Assembly: GCA_016872415.1 (NCBI GenBank)
Contig: VGZX01000007.1
Coordinates: 1 to 62,733, forward strand
Direction: 5' to 3'
DNA from: SAR202 cluster bacterium
Lineage (GTDB): Bacteria > Chloroflexota > Dehalococcoidia > Lucifugimonadales > Australimonadaceae
DNA length: 62,733 nt
The position numbers and the translations under genes were made by a program. Of this stretch, positions 15,930-25,327 are shown in pieces (the first letter of the stretch is position 1; every line of letters starts with the position of its first letter). The notes under the pieces are model-generated. The model had not been told where the DNA came from. It saw only the letters and a program-made list of their open reading frames with translations, and ran no database searches.

Positions 15930-18900
15930 GTACGTCGAACTGCATGCCCACTCCAATTTTTCATTCCTCGAAGGTGCGTCGCATCCGCACGAGCTGCTGT
16001 TGCGTGCGCGGGAGCTTGGTTATCCAGCCCTCGCACTTACCGACCACGACAACCTGTGCGGCGCGATGCGCTTCGCGCAGCAGGCGGGCGACATCGGCAT
16101 CCGGCCCATCACCGGCGCTGAGGTGACGCTGACGGGCGGCGGACACGTCACGCTGCTGGCGGCGACGCCAGATGGCTACTCGAACCTCACGCGGCTGCTT
16201 TCGCATGCCCATGAGAAGGACAGACTGCACCCCGCGCTCGATCCCGCGTTGCTTGGCGCGCATGCGGCCGGCCTGGTGCTGCTCTCTGGTTGCCGGCAAA
16301 GTCCCCTCGTGCAAGCGCTGGAAGCAGGGCGGCAAGCAGAATCGAACGCCCGCGCGGCGCAATGGCGGGAGTGGTTCGGCGACCGGCTCTATCTCGAAGT
16401 GCAACGGCACTTGGTGCGCGGCGACTTGCCCCGCGTGCGCCGGTTGGCCGCGCTCGGCAAGGAGCTTGCCATCCCACTCGTCGCCACGAACAATGTGCAT
16501 TACCACGTCCGCGAGCGGGCGCGGCTGCAAGACTGCCTCATCGCCATCGACAGTCGCAAGAGCCTCGAAGCGGCACGCCCTAACCGGAGACCCAACGACG
16601 AGTACCACCTGAAATCAGCCGGGCAGATGGCGAGGCTGTTCCGTGAGTTTCCGGTAGCGGTGCGCAATACGCTCGCCATCGCGGAGCGGTGCGCCTTCGA
16701 CCTCACGAAGCACCTGACCTACCAGTTCCCCAGCTACGACGTGCCAGAGGGGTTCACGGAGCAGACGTACTTGGAGCACCTGTGTTGGGAAGTGGCGCAC
16801 CGGCGCTACAACCCCATGACGGCCAAGGTGGAGGCGCGGCTGCGCGAGGAGTTCCGGCTCATCCGCAAGCACAAGCTCGCGGGCTTCCTGCTGCTCTACC
16901 GCGAGATCATCCATGTGGCGCACGAGGTACAGATCGACCTGGGCCTCGTTGACCGCGAGACACCAGTAGAGGAAGCACCACCAGGACGGGGGCGCGGCTC
17001 GTCCGTGGCGCTCGTCGTCGGCTACCTCATCGGCATTTCGCACATCGACCCGATGCAGTATGACCTCGGCTTGGAACGGTTCCTGCCGGAGGACCTGGCG
17101 AGCGTCCCTGATATCGACTTGGATTTCCCACGCAATATCCGCGAGGAGCTGATCAAGCGCATCCACGCCAAGTACGGCTGGCAGCGTGCCGCGCTGACGG
17201 GCATGGTCGCGACCTACCGCATCAAGGGTGCGATCCGCGATCTGGGCCTTGCCCTGAATCTGCCGGATGACCAACTGGACAAGCTCGCCACGCGAGTGGA
17301 GCACGCACCCGCCAAGCATTTACGTGGCGAAATGGAGGCGTTGCCGGAGTTCCGAGACAAAGTGGACGCTCCCGGCTGGCGCGACCTCATCGCATTCGCA
17401 GCGGAGCTCGACGCATTCCCGCACCACCTGGCGCAGCATCCGGGCGGGATGGTCATCTCCTCATCGCCGCTCATCTACCAGGTGCCGGTGCGCCCCAGCG
17501 CCATCTCCGACCGCTATGTGATGGACTGGGACAAAGATGATGTGGACAGCGCGGGCATGGTCAAGATCGACTTCCTGGCACTTGGCGTCCTCTCGCAGCT
17601 GCAAGAGGCAACGCGACTGGTGGAGCAGCGCACCGGCCAGCCGTGCGACCTCTCCCGCATCGACTATGCCGACAACGCCGTCTACGACATGATGGGGCGA
17701 GGCGACACCATCGGGATTTTCCAAGTGGAGAGTGCCGCGCAGGGACAGACCATCATCCGTATCAAACCGCGCAACCTCGTGGACATGGCCCACGAAGTGG
17801 CGGCGGTGCGTCCTGGCGTCGGGGTCAACCACGGCGTGAGCGAGTACATCCGGCGGCGCAACGGCGAGCCGTGGAACTATGACCATCCACTCGAACAGCA
17901 CGCACTAGAACGGACGTTGGGCGTGATCCTGTTCCAAGACCAGGTGAACCAGTTGGCGATGGACGTAGCGGGCTTCTCGTCCCTCGACGCGGACAAGCTG
18001 CGGCGGTCATTCCTCAAACGCGGAAACGAGCCGCTGGTGCTCGACTGGTGGCGCAAGTTTGTGGCGGGAGCGCAGCAGCGCGGCGTTGACCATGCTGCGG
18101 CGGCGACCATCTTCGCGAAGTTCAACGGCCAGTATATGTTCCCCGAAAGCCATGCCTTCGCGTTCGGCATCACCGCCTATCAGGGCGCGTGGATGAAGCA
18201 CTATCACCCCTTGGAGTTCTTCGTGGGGCTGTTCAACCAGCAACCGATGGGCTTCTACAACCTCGAAAGCCTGAAACAGGACGCGCGCAAGCACGGCATC
18301 CGCGTGCTGCATCCCAACGTCAACGCGAGTGGCGAGTGGGCGACAGTGGACGGTGAAGCGATACGGCTCGGCCTGCTGCACGTCGGCAAGATCGGGCCGG
18401 TGGCGGGCGCGCATATCGTCCGCGAGCGCGGCTTGCGCGGGCCATACGTTTCACTCGGCGATTTCATGGGCAGGACGGGCCTGCTCCGCGAGCCGCTAGA
18501 GCATCTAGCAAGCGCGGGCGCGCTCGATGCCTTTGCCGGCCACGGCTATGACCGGCGCTCTATCCAGTGGGAGATCGGGCTGCGGTACGTGCCGCTGAGC
18601 AACGGGCAAGCGCCGCTCAAAATGCCCGTCGAGTATGACCTCGTGAGCCTGCCGTCCATGACGGCATGGGAAGTGATGGAGGAGGAGTACCGGACGATGG
18701 GGCTGCACCCCGACAGCCACCTGATGGCGTATTTGCACTCCGACCTGGCCGGAGTGATGACGAGTGAGGAGGTGGCGCAGGCGAAAGAGGGCCAGCATGT
18801 GACCGTTGCGGGGCTCATCATCCGCAGGCAGCGCCCACTCGCGAAGGCGGTGTTCATGTCTGCTGAGGACGAGCTCGGCATCACGCCACTGGTCGTCTGG

Positions 18901-19065
18901 CCGAAGGACTATGACCGGCTACGCCAGACGCTAAAAGAGCCGGTGCTCATCGTGGATGGCGTCTTGTCGCGGCGGGATGGAACGTTGAACGTGGTGGTGA
19001 CGGAAGCGCGGGCGGTCGTGGCGGTGAACGAGAAGGTCGCGCCAAAGAGCAAGAACTGGGGGTAG
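15922..19065 (+). CDS. dnaE2: error-prone DNA polymerase III alpha subunit
   Basis: A 1047-residue C-family polymerase. The PHP domain starts at HAHSNFSFLEGA (8-19). The palm has PDIDLDFP (about 395-402) with two catalytic Asp and GMVKIDFLALG (about 544-554) with the third. The fingers and an OB domain near the C-terminus (HVTVAGLIIRRQRP) follow. Length and the imuB/DUF6504 neighbours identify the DnaE2 (ImuC) branch rather than replicative DnaE1. ATG 15922 overlaps the preceding stop, and the conserved N-terminus starts 4 residues later. Together with ImuB it would perform LexA-controlled translesion synthesis. Confidence 0.93.
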   Translation: MPEYVELHAHSNFSFLEGASHPHELLLRARELGYPALALTDHDNLCGAMRFAQQAGDIGIRPITGAEVTLTGGGHVTLLAATPDGYSNLTRLLSHAHEKDRLHPALDPALLGAHAAGLVLLSGCRQSPLVQALEAGRQAESNARAAQWREWFGDRLYLEVQRHLVRGDLPRVRRLAALGKELAIPLVATNNVHYHVRERARLQDCLIAIDSRKSLEAARPNRRPNDEYHLKSAGQMARLFREFPVAVRNTLAIAERCAFDLTKHLTYQFPSYDVPEGFTEQTYLEHLCWEVAHRRYNPMTAKVEARLREEFRLIRKHKLAGFLLLYREIIHVAHEVQIDLGLVDRETPVEEAPPGRGRGSSVALVVGYLIGISHIDPMQYDLGLERFLPEDLASVPDIDLDFPRNIREELIKRIHAKYGWQRAALTGMVATYRIKGAIRDLGLALNLPDDQLDKLATRVEHAPAKHLRGEMEALPEFRDKVDAPGWRDLIAFAAELDAFPHHLAQHPGGMVISSSPLIYQVPVRPSAISDRYVMDWDKDDVDSAGMVKIDFLALGVLSQLQEATRLVEQRTGQPCDLSRIDYADNAVYDMMGRGDTIGIFQVESAAQGQTIIRIKPRNLVDMAHEVAAVRPGVGVNHGVSEYIRRRNGEPWNYDHPLEQHALERTLGVILFQDQVNQLAMDVAGFSSLDADKLRRSFLKRGNEPLVLDWWRKFVAGAQQRGVDHAAAATIFAKFNGQYMFPESHAFAFGITAYQGAWMKHYHPLEFFVGLFNQQPMGFYNLESLKQDARKHGIRVLHPNVNASGEWATVDGEAIRLGLLHVGKIGPVAGAHIVRERGLRGPYVSLGDFMGRTGLLREPLEHLASAGALDAFAGHGYDRRSIQWEIGLRYVPLSNGQAPLKMPVEYDLVSLPSMTAWEVMEEEYRTMGLHPDSHLMAYLHSDLAGVMTSEEVAQAKEGQHVTVAGLIIRRQRPLAKAVFMSAEDELGITPLVVWPKDYDRLRQTLKEPVLIVDGVLSRRDGTLNVVVTEARAVVAVNEKVAPKSKNWG

Positions 19066-19219
19066 AGCGCTTCGAATTCCGACAAGCTGGCGCGGCGATA
19101 CTGAGGTGTGTAGTGTGGCGCAGATTCGGGGCATCACATTCTGGTCGTATCGTGGGAAGCGATTTCGAATGGGCTCAACCGCGACAGCACAAAAATCATC
19201 CTGGTAGATCAAGAAATGG

Positions 19220-19244
19220 AACGCCCAGGGTCTGCCTGGGCGTT
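19220..19244 (-). terminator. hairpin downstream of tRNA-Pro
   Basis: On the minus strand a 10-bp stem (AACGCCCAGG / CCTGGGCGTT) with a 5-nt loop begins 16 nt after the tRNA 3' end and is followed by a T-rich stretch (CCATTTCTTG). It probably ends the tRNA transcript. dnaE2 converges from the other side and may use it too. Confidence 0.6.
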
Positions 19245-19260
19245 CTTGATATCCAACTGG

Positions 19261-19334
<74 letters not shown>

Positions 19335-19395
19335 TGGAGACCAGTTATGCGGTTGTTGGAACGATTAAGGGACTTGACGTCGGGGGGCGTTCAGT

Positions 19396-19435
<40 letters not shown>

Positions 19436-19598
19436 ATGCGGCCGCCGCACGCAGCCTACCCGCCAGGAGTGTGCACTTGCATTCAGGCTTGGCCAGCATC
19501 AACTGGCTACTCGCCGCGCGGCGAACAGCCGCAGTTTAACACAGCCGCTCAACACCCGCCACCGGCCCGCGCCCGTCGCGGCCCACCGGCGGCTCCAC

Positions 19599-20276
19599 CT
19601 ATGCCCGCCCGCCGCGCGCGAGCGACCGGGCGATGAGCGACTCTTGCCAAGCGGGCGCCTTGGACGGCTCCAACAGACCGTCCTCGGTCGTCATTGGCGC
19701 GGGGTTGCCTTGGTCGATCGGCACTATAGGCGAGAAGATAATCTCCTGCCACACGCTTGGATCCGGCGCCGCGCGCTGCGTCAGCATGTTCATCGCCATC
19801 CGCTCGAGCGCGCCCTTCGCCCAGGTAAGGTGGTTGTCTTCCTCCGGCTCCACCTGTTTCGCGGCGTCTCGCAGGGCTGTCTGCATGCTTGGCTCAGTCG
19901 CCTGCTCCGCCAGCGTGCTCAATAGCTTCCAGTCGGCATGATCCTTCGTCTCCGCCAGCACGATGCTCTCAAGGTCGCTCATCGCGATCTGGTCTTGTGT
20001 CAGGCCGTCAGTCCGCATCGACACGTCCAGCAGCGAGGACGCCTTGACCTGCGCGAGCCGCGCCATCGGGCTTACATAGTTGGGATCGCTGCCAAGCCGC
20101 TTGATGAGGTCCACGAGGACCGTGCTATGCCGGCTCGTCTGCTCCAGAAATTCCTGATACCTACCCTTCGTCTCGCCATCTTGCGCGCGAGACAGTGCCA
20201 CCGCGTACAGCGAATAGCCACCCTGCTCCACCATCAGCGATTCGCTAAGCTTGTCCAGTAATGCTTGTCGGTCCAT
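19599..20276 (-). CDS. ferritin-like domain protein
   Basis: A 225-residue mostly helical protein. Start ATG 20276 follows GGAGG by 7 nt. MDRQALLDKLSESLMVEQGGYSLY carries a Glu in the first helix, followed later by EQTSRHS, LAETKDHADW and PEEDNHLTW, which supply E/H pairs of a four-helix ferritin-like bundle. A flexible C-terminal tail of about 40 residues follows (NPAPMTTEDG). It lies 31 nt downstream of a larger ferritin-like gene. The metal and function are not determined; iron storage or peroxide-related chemistry is possible. Confidence 0.65.
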   Translation of the reverse strand: MDRQALLDKLSESLMVEQGGYSLYAVALSRAQDGETKGRYQEFLEQTSRHSTVLVDLIKRLGSDPNYVSPMARLAQVKASSLLDVSMRTDGLTQDQIAMSDLESIVLAETKDHADWKLLSTLAEQATEPSMQTALRDAAKQVEPEEDNHLTWAKGALERMAMNMLTQRAAPDPSVWQEIIFSPIVPIDQGNPAPMTTEDGLLEPSKAPAWQESLIARSLARGGRA

Positions 20277-20307
20277 GCCGTTTCCTCCTCCACCTCCACG
20301 CCAATTC

Positions 20308-21538
20308 TCAGCTGGCCTTGCGTAGCTCGACCGCGAGTTGCCGCGCTCGCGCCAGGACTTCCTCGCCGGTGACCTTCGCGTCCGACCCCTGCTGCAAATC
20401 GACGATCTCTTCCGACGGCACCCCGTCAGCGTTGGCGATGTGCTGGTACTGGTAAGAAGGCCAGCTTCCCGGCAGGTCGCCCTTGCGCTTCCATGCGTGG
20501 TCGGCCAGGCGAAGGTCTCGCTGCTTCTCCAGCACGCGCCGCACATATTCGCGGTTCGATTGAAACCAGAACGCGACGTGCAGGTCCTCCCCGAATAGAG
20601 AGCCTCGGGTTCGATGCCCTCGTGCTTGCGGAGCATCGCTGCCCACTGCTGCAAATGCTCGATTTCCATGTGCAAGAACTCGTCCCATATCCGCTTGATG
20701 CGCTCGTCCGTCTCGCTCACGTAGCAGTGGTAGTAGTTGTAGACCTCCATCAGCTCGTGCAGCACCTGCCGCTCCAGCCAGGTCTCGGCGGGGTCCAGAG
20801 GGATTCATACTGCGTCACGTGCGCTTCCTCCACCTCGCCAATCTCCGCATATAGCTCTCGCGCGCGGCGCTGTGGATGCATGAACCCGTGCGGTTTGTAG
20901 AAAAGGTAGGTCTGCTGCTCGCCCGACAGCAGGGTAAGGATGTGGAGCTTGCTCAGGGGCAACGCGCGGTTCTTCTCGTAGTGCTTCCGCAGCCGCAAGA
21001 CCGGGTCGTTGTGATGGTCGATGGTCGGCCGCCCCGGCAGAACGTCGGTCTGCCCCTTCAAGATCGACCGCGAGTCCTTGCCTTCGAGGTAGTCAAGCAG
21101 CTCGCTGTAGCGGTAGAGGTGGTCGAAGTCCTCCAGCAGGCCGAAGTCGAACGTCGCGCGGACGTAGGGATCGGGTTCGATGCGGGCGAGGTGGGCCGTC
21201 AGCTCCACGGCCACCTGCTCGTAGGCGATGGTGGTCTCCAGAACGGGCTGGTCGGCGGGGTTCAGCCAGTTCACCCTCGTCTGCTGTTGCTGTTCCATCA
21301 TGCGTGTCCGCGCCAAGAGATTCTTGATTTCGCCATTGCCGGCGGCTCGCGCGAAAGCATGCTTATACATCCGCGATTCGTTCTCGATGCCGTTCATCAA
21401 GATGACCCGCAGCCGTGTGAAGGGATCAACGTTGTGCTTGTCATATGGCGTCTTCAACCGTTGCTTCCACGACCGGTACTGTTGCTCTAGGGGAATGCCC
21501 TTCTCCCGCCAAGGGTTCATCGATTCAGCCATTGCCAT
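20308..21538 (-). pseudogene. large ferritin-like protein, two single-base frameshifts
   Basis: Reading from ATG 21538, the protein runs to VEEAHVTQYESL, then needs one extra base near 20803 to continue as LDPAETW-LERQVLHELMEVYNYY. It needs a second extra base near 20592 (in a GGGG run) to pass from PEALYSG to EDLHVAFWFQSN and end at AVELRKAS (20308). With both bases restored the length is exactly 411 codons. GEVEEAHV-Q and ETDERIKRIWDEFLHMEIEHLQQW are ferritin-like iron-ligand helices. AGGAGGA precedes ATG. Either a recent pseudogene or two sequencing deletions; the protein-like character in all three segments favours the latter or very recent loss. Confidence 0.7.
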
Positions 21539-21698
21539 GATCCTCCTCCTCCGGTTCGTCGCCGCATGGGGAACGACGGCTGGCCCCGGTCGCGCGCCGG
21601 GGGCACGCCACTTCGCGGCTCGCCACCAATGCCAGATTGCGGGCGTGCCGCATGGCGTGGCACGCCACGCAACGCACGAGGGCGTTCATCCAAGGAGA

Positions 21699-22427
21699 CT
21701 AGCGCTGAGGGGTCGAAGGCTGGGACGACAGCGTGCGGTCGGCAAGTTCGCGGAGGTCCTTCGCGGACTCCACCGACTTCCAGTAGGCCTCGCTCTTGAA
21801 GCCCGCGATGCGGCCTGAGCGCGCCAGGTCGGGGAACAGCAGCGTCTCGTGGTCGCCCTCGCGGGGGAAGCGCAGCAACGCCTCGCGTGAAAGCACGTAG
21901 GCGCCGCCGTTGATCCAGAACGACAGCACCGGCTTCTCGCGGAAGCTGGTGATCATCTGCGCGTCGTCCACTTCCACCACGCCGAATGGGCTCACCATCC
22001 GCGTGAGCAGCACGGTGACGAGCGCGTTGGTCTCGCGGTGGAGCGCCAGCATGTCGGCTATGGGCTGCTCGCTCACCACGTCGCCATTCGTGGCGATGAT
22101 CAGCTCGTCGTGAACGTCGGCCACTTCGAAGCCGTTGCGGATGGCACCGCCGCGGCCCAGCGGGCGGTCCTCGCCGACGCACTCCACCGTCAGCCCCGGC
22201 ACGCGCTCGACGGCGAAGTGCTGGCGGATGACCTCCTGTTTATAGCCGACCAGGAGGATCGCGCGCCGAACGCCGTTCGACGCCAGCCAACGGAGGTGGT
22301 ACTCGATCAGCGGGCGGTCGCCCACCGGAACCATGGGCTTCGGCCGGTCGTCGGTGAGTGGCCGGAGGCGCTCGCCCTTGCCGCCGGCGAGCACGAGCGC
22401 CGTCCGAATCGTGTTACTGTCTTGCAT
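21699..22427 (-). CDS. sugar-phosphate nucleotidyltransferase (NTP_transferase)
   Basis: A 242-residue enzyme. LVLAGGKGERLRPLTDDRPKP (about 10-30) is the nucleotide-binding signature of mannose-1-phosphate guanylyltransferase/glucose-1-phosphate thymidylyltransferase-like enzymes. LGRGGAIRNG, ATNGDVV (metal-binding Asp) and FREKP follow. I start at MQDSNTIRTAL (22427), since the upstream extension is not conserved-looking. It lacks the C-terminal left-handed helix domain of bifunctional GlmU-like enzymes. It is divergent from the geranylgeranyl-reductase-like gene and is probably involved in making an activated sugar. Confidence 0.85.
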   Translation of the reverse strand: MQDSNTIRTALVLAGGKGERLRPLTDDRPKPMVPVGDRPLIEYHLRWLASNGVRRAILLVGYKQEVIRQHFAVERVPGLTVECVGEDRPLGRGGAIRNGFEVADVHDELIIATNGDVVSEQPIADMLALHRETNALVTVLLTRMVSPFGVVEVDDAQMITSFREKPVLSFWINGGAYVLSREALLRFPREGDHETLLFPDLARSGRIAGFKSEAYWKSVESAKDLRELADRTLSSQPSTPQR

Positions 22428-22580
22428 GGATTGTCGCGGCACGGGCGAAGTGTATGCTCCTGCCGGTGGAGCCGTAAAGCAACTTATGGTCGCTTGTCGG
22501 CCCTCTCTCGCGGACTTATACTTGCCAACCACGGCGCCGGTTCCTGTTCATGACGGCGTACTCCAGCCGGACGAACCTCG

Positions 22581-23822
22581 ATGACGACACCCGGCACGCA
22601 TACCCCTGTTTCGACGGCCGAGACCGGCGACCACTTCGATTTCGACGTGGCGGTGATCGGCGCCGGCCCATCCGGATCACGCGGCGCTCAACTGCTGGCC
22701 TCGCTAGGCCATCGTGTGGCCTTGTTCGAGCGCGACCCAGAGCCGGGCCACCCCGTCCATTGCACCGGCATCATCAGCCGCGAGTGCGTCGAGCAATACG
22801 AGCTGCCGAGCTCCATTATCCTGCACGGCGCCAACTCGTTCGTCCTGCGCTCGCCGCGCGGCCATGCCGCCCGCGTCCGCCGCAAGGCCATCCAGGCCTA
22901 TATCGTGGACCGCATCGCCCTGGACCAACTGCTGGCCGCCCGCGCCGTCGAGGCGGGCGCCACGCTCATCACCAACGCCACCGTCGAGGACGTGCGCTGG
23001 ACGGGCGGCGGCGTGACGCTGTCGGTCGCCGTCACCGGCGAGCGCCGGGCGTATCGAGCGCGGGTCGCCGTGCTGGCGACCGGCCACGGCTCGCCATTGA
23101 GCCGCAAGCTCGGCTTCCTCCCGCACGCCGAGGTCATTAGCGGCTGCCAGGCGGTCGTCGAGGCACCGAATATGCCCGAGGTCGAGGTCTTCACCGGGCA
23201 GATCGTCGGCCACGGCGGCTATGGGTGGATAGTACCCTACAAGACGGGTCAGGCACTCGTCGGCGTGCTGACCAGGGCACACACGGTGCGTTACATGCAC
23301 GGACTCATACAAAAGCTGCAAGACGACGGCCGGATCGGACCCATCGTCCGCGAGTTCCGCTGCCGCGGCATCCCGATTGGCCTTGCCGAACGCACCGTCG
23401 TCGACGGCATCGTCGCGGTGGGCGATGTGGCGAATCAGGTGAAACCGACCAGCGGGGGAGGCATCTACTACGGCATGCTCGGCGCCGAATCGGCGGCGGC
23501 CACCGTCCATGAGGCGCTCGCCGCCGGCGACACGTCCGCGGTGGGCCTTGGAGCGTATGAGGCGCGCTGGCGCCGGACCATGGAACGCGAGATCCGCACG
23601 GGCCAAACATTGCGCCACGCCTGCGAGCAGCTTTCCGATGGCACGGTGGAGCGCTTACATTGGCTGCTGCGCGTGCCCGGTCTCCGCCGCGTGCTCACCG
23701 CCACATCGCCGCGCTTCGACTGGCACAGCGCCCCGCTGCTGCACGTCCTCGATCGCTTCCGGCGCGCCAGCCACGCCACCGGCGAGCCCCCCACGATGCA
23801 GCGGGCCCGGCGTGTGAGCTGA
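22581..23822 (+). CDS. geranylgeranyl reductase family FAD-dependent oxidoreductase
   Basis: A 413-residue flavoprotein. FDVAVIGAGPSGSRGAQLLA (about 20-39) is the FAD dinucleotide-binding fold, HCTGIISRECVE (about 53-64) the family's C-x-G motif, and VDGIVAVGDVANQVKPTSGGGIYYG (about 275-299) the second FAD motif with the isoprenoid-pocket GGGI. Members saturate polyprenyl chains of lipids, quinones or chlorophyll side chains. A polyprenyl-phosphate mannose synthase-like gene follows after one base, suggesting the substrate may be a polyprenyl carrier lipid; this is inference. Confidence 0.85.
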   Translation: MTTPGTHTPVSTAETGDHFDFDVAVIGAGPSGSRGAQLLASLGHRVALFERDPEPGHPVHCTGIISRECVEQYELPSSIILHGANSFVLRSPRGHAARVRRKAIQAYIVDRIALDQLLAARAVEAGATLITNATVEDVRWTGGGVTLSVAVTGERRAYRARVAVLATGHGSPLSRKLGFLPHAEVISGCQAVVEAPNMPEVEVFTGQIVGHGGYGWIVPYKTGQALVGVLTRAHTVRYMHGLIQKLQDDGRIGPIVREFRCRGIPIGLAERTVVDGIVAVGDVANQVKPTSGGGIYYGMLGAESAAATVHEALAAGDTSAVGLGAYEARWRRTMEREIRTGQTLRHACEQLSDGTVERLHWLLRVPGLRRVLTATSPRFDWHSAPLLHVLDRFRRASHATGEPPTMQRARRVS

Positions 23823-23823
23823 A

Positions 23824-24588
23824 GTGACCCATCCGACAGCGAGCCCAGGCGACGCGGTGGCGGTGGGTACGCCGCTCACCTCCATTGTCGTGCCCACCTA
23901 CAATGAGCGCGAGAATATCGAAACGCTCGTTCCGCGGCTCCAAGAAATTCTACGTGGCGTGGGCGCCGAGATCCTCGTCGTCGACGACTCGAGCCCCGAC
24001 GGCACCGGCGACGTCGTGCGGTCGTTCGCCGCCACGGACAGCCGTGTGCGTCTCGTCACGCGCGAGAGAAAGACCGGCCTCGCCGGAGCGGTGTTCGCGG
24101 GGGTCGCGGCGGCCACCGGCACCTACGTCTGCGTCATGGACGCCGACCTCTCGCACGATCCCGAGGAAGTGCCGGACATGCTGCGACTCGCGCGGGCCGA
24201 GAACGCCGATGTCGTCATCGGCTCGCGCTATGTGAAGGGGTCCAGCTTCGTCGGTCAGCCGCTATGGAGGCAAGGGGCCAGCTTCGTGCTGAACAATGCC
24301 ACGCGGCTGCTGCTCTGGCTGCGCCCGCGCGACGTGCTCACCGGTTACGTGGTATGCAAGCGCGAAGTCCTCGCCAATAACCCCACCCACTATTCGTCCA
24401 CCGGCTTCAAGTTCTTGGTGGAGGTGCTCTCCACGCAGCCCGGGCTGCGGGTACGCGAGTGGCCCATCGTCTTTCACGACCGCCGCAAGGGCTACTCGAA
24501 GGCCACGGTCCGTGAGATGTTCGAGCTCGCCCGGCTCTGCCTGCGCCTCATCGCCTGGCGCGTGACGCACCTCCGCCGGTTAGGTTAG
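23824..24588 (+). CDS. polyprenol-monophosphomannose synthase-like glycosyltransferase (GT2)
   Basis: A 254-residue GT2 enzyme starting at GTG 23824, one base after the preceding stop. SIVVPTYNERENIETLV (about 19-35), VVDDSSPDGT (DxSxDGT) and CVMDADLSHDPE (DXD motif) are hallmarks of dolichol-phosphate mannose synthases. VIGSRYVKG and STGFKFLVEVL are further family blocks. There is no C-terminal membrane pair, so it is of the short soluble type. It likely transfers a sugar to polyprenyl phosphate. It converges with, and overlaps by 4 nt, the second GT2 gene. Confidence 0.88.
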   Translation: MTHPTASPGDAVAVGTPLTSIVVPTYNERENIETLVPRLQEILRGVGAEILVVDDSSPDGTGDVVRSFAATDSRVRLVTRERKTGLAGAVFAGVAAATGTYVCVMDADLSHDPEEVPDMLRLARAENADVVIGSRYVKGSSFVGQPLWRQGASFVLNNATRLLLWLRPRDVLTGYVVCKREVLANNPTHYSSTGFKFLVEVLSTQPGLRVREWPIVFHDRRKGYSKATVREMFELARLCLRLIAWRVTHLRRLG

Positions 24589-25325
24589 GCCGGCCGCCCG
24601 GCCTTGGCCGCCTTCCGCACGCGCCCGCGGATGCCGAACGTGGAGAGGTATGTCTTCGGCAGGTCGGACACCTTCACCTTCGAGTCCATCGCGATGTGCT
24701 CCCACTCCACCGGCACCTCGGCAACGGTCAACCCGTGCTGGCGCGCGTGCGCCAGCACGTCGAGGTCGAACGCCCACCCGGTCTCGACGACCTCGTCCTC
24801 GATCGCGCGCCAGGCCTCCGCGCGGAACGCCTTGGCGCCGCATTGCGTGTCGCGATAGGGCAGCCCCAGGAACAGCCGCACCCATGCGCGTGACGTGGAG
24901 CTGATGAGCTTGCGAACGAACGGCTGCTTGCCGCGCAGCTGGGTGCCCAGCACGCGGTCGCCAATCGCCACGTCGTGCGTCGACAGCGCATCCAGCAGCT
25001 TCTCGGCCTCCGCTGCGCGCACCATGTTGTCGGCGTCGACGAACGCGAGCAGTCGGCCCTTGGCCTCGGCCATGCCGCGGAGTATCGCTCCGCCCTTTCC
25101 CAGCGGCTCCTTCCACTCCAACAGCCGCACCTCGGGAGCGCCCGCCATCACCGCCTCGACGACGCCCCGGGTGTTATCGCGGCAGCCGTTCAGCACGACG
25201 ATGACCTCGAACGCGCCGTGAGGGTATTGTCCGCGGAAGTGCCCGACGTACCCCTCCAGTGTCGGCCGGATGCGCCGTTCCTCGTTATAAGCGGGGACCA
25301 CGATGGAGAGCGCGGGCTGAGGCAT
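24585..25325 (-). CDS. GT2 glycosyltransferase, dolichyl-phosphate glucose synthase-like
   Basis: A 246-residue GT2 protein. LSIVVPAYNEERRI (about 6-19), VVLNGCRDNT, KGGAILRGM and AFVDADNMV (DXD) are followed by DTQCGAKAFRAEAW and ETGWAFDLDVLAHA, the block order of ALG5/DPG-type synthases. A lysine/arginine-rich C-terminus follows. It lies 2 nt downstream of pcrA on the same strand, so it is probably co-transcribed with the helicase. The sugar donor and acceptor are not determined. Confidence 0.82.
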   Translation of the reverse strand: MPQPALSIVVPAYNEERRIRPTLEGYVGHFRGQYPHGAFEVIVVLNGCRDNTRGVVEAVMAGAPEVRLLEWKEPLGKGGAILRGMAEAKGRLLAFVDADNMVRAAEAEKLLDALSTHDVAIGDRVLGTQLRGKQPFVRKLISSTSRAWVRLFLGLPYRDTQCGAKAFRAEAWRAIEDEVVETGWAFDLDVLAHARQHGLTVAEVPVEWEHIAMDSKVKVSDLPKTYLSTFGIRGRVRKAAKAGRPA

Positions 25326-25327
25326 GG

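Noticed and set aside
21642..21666. terminator after the nucleotidyltransferase gene
   Set aside because: An 8-bp stem (GGCGTGCC/GGCACGCC) is present but has a 9-nt loop and no T-run; too weak to call in GC-rich DNA.
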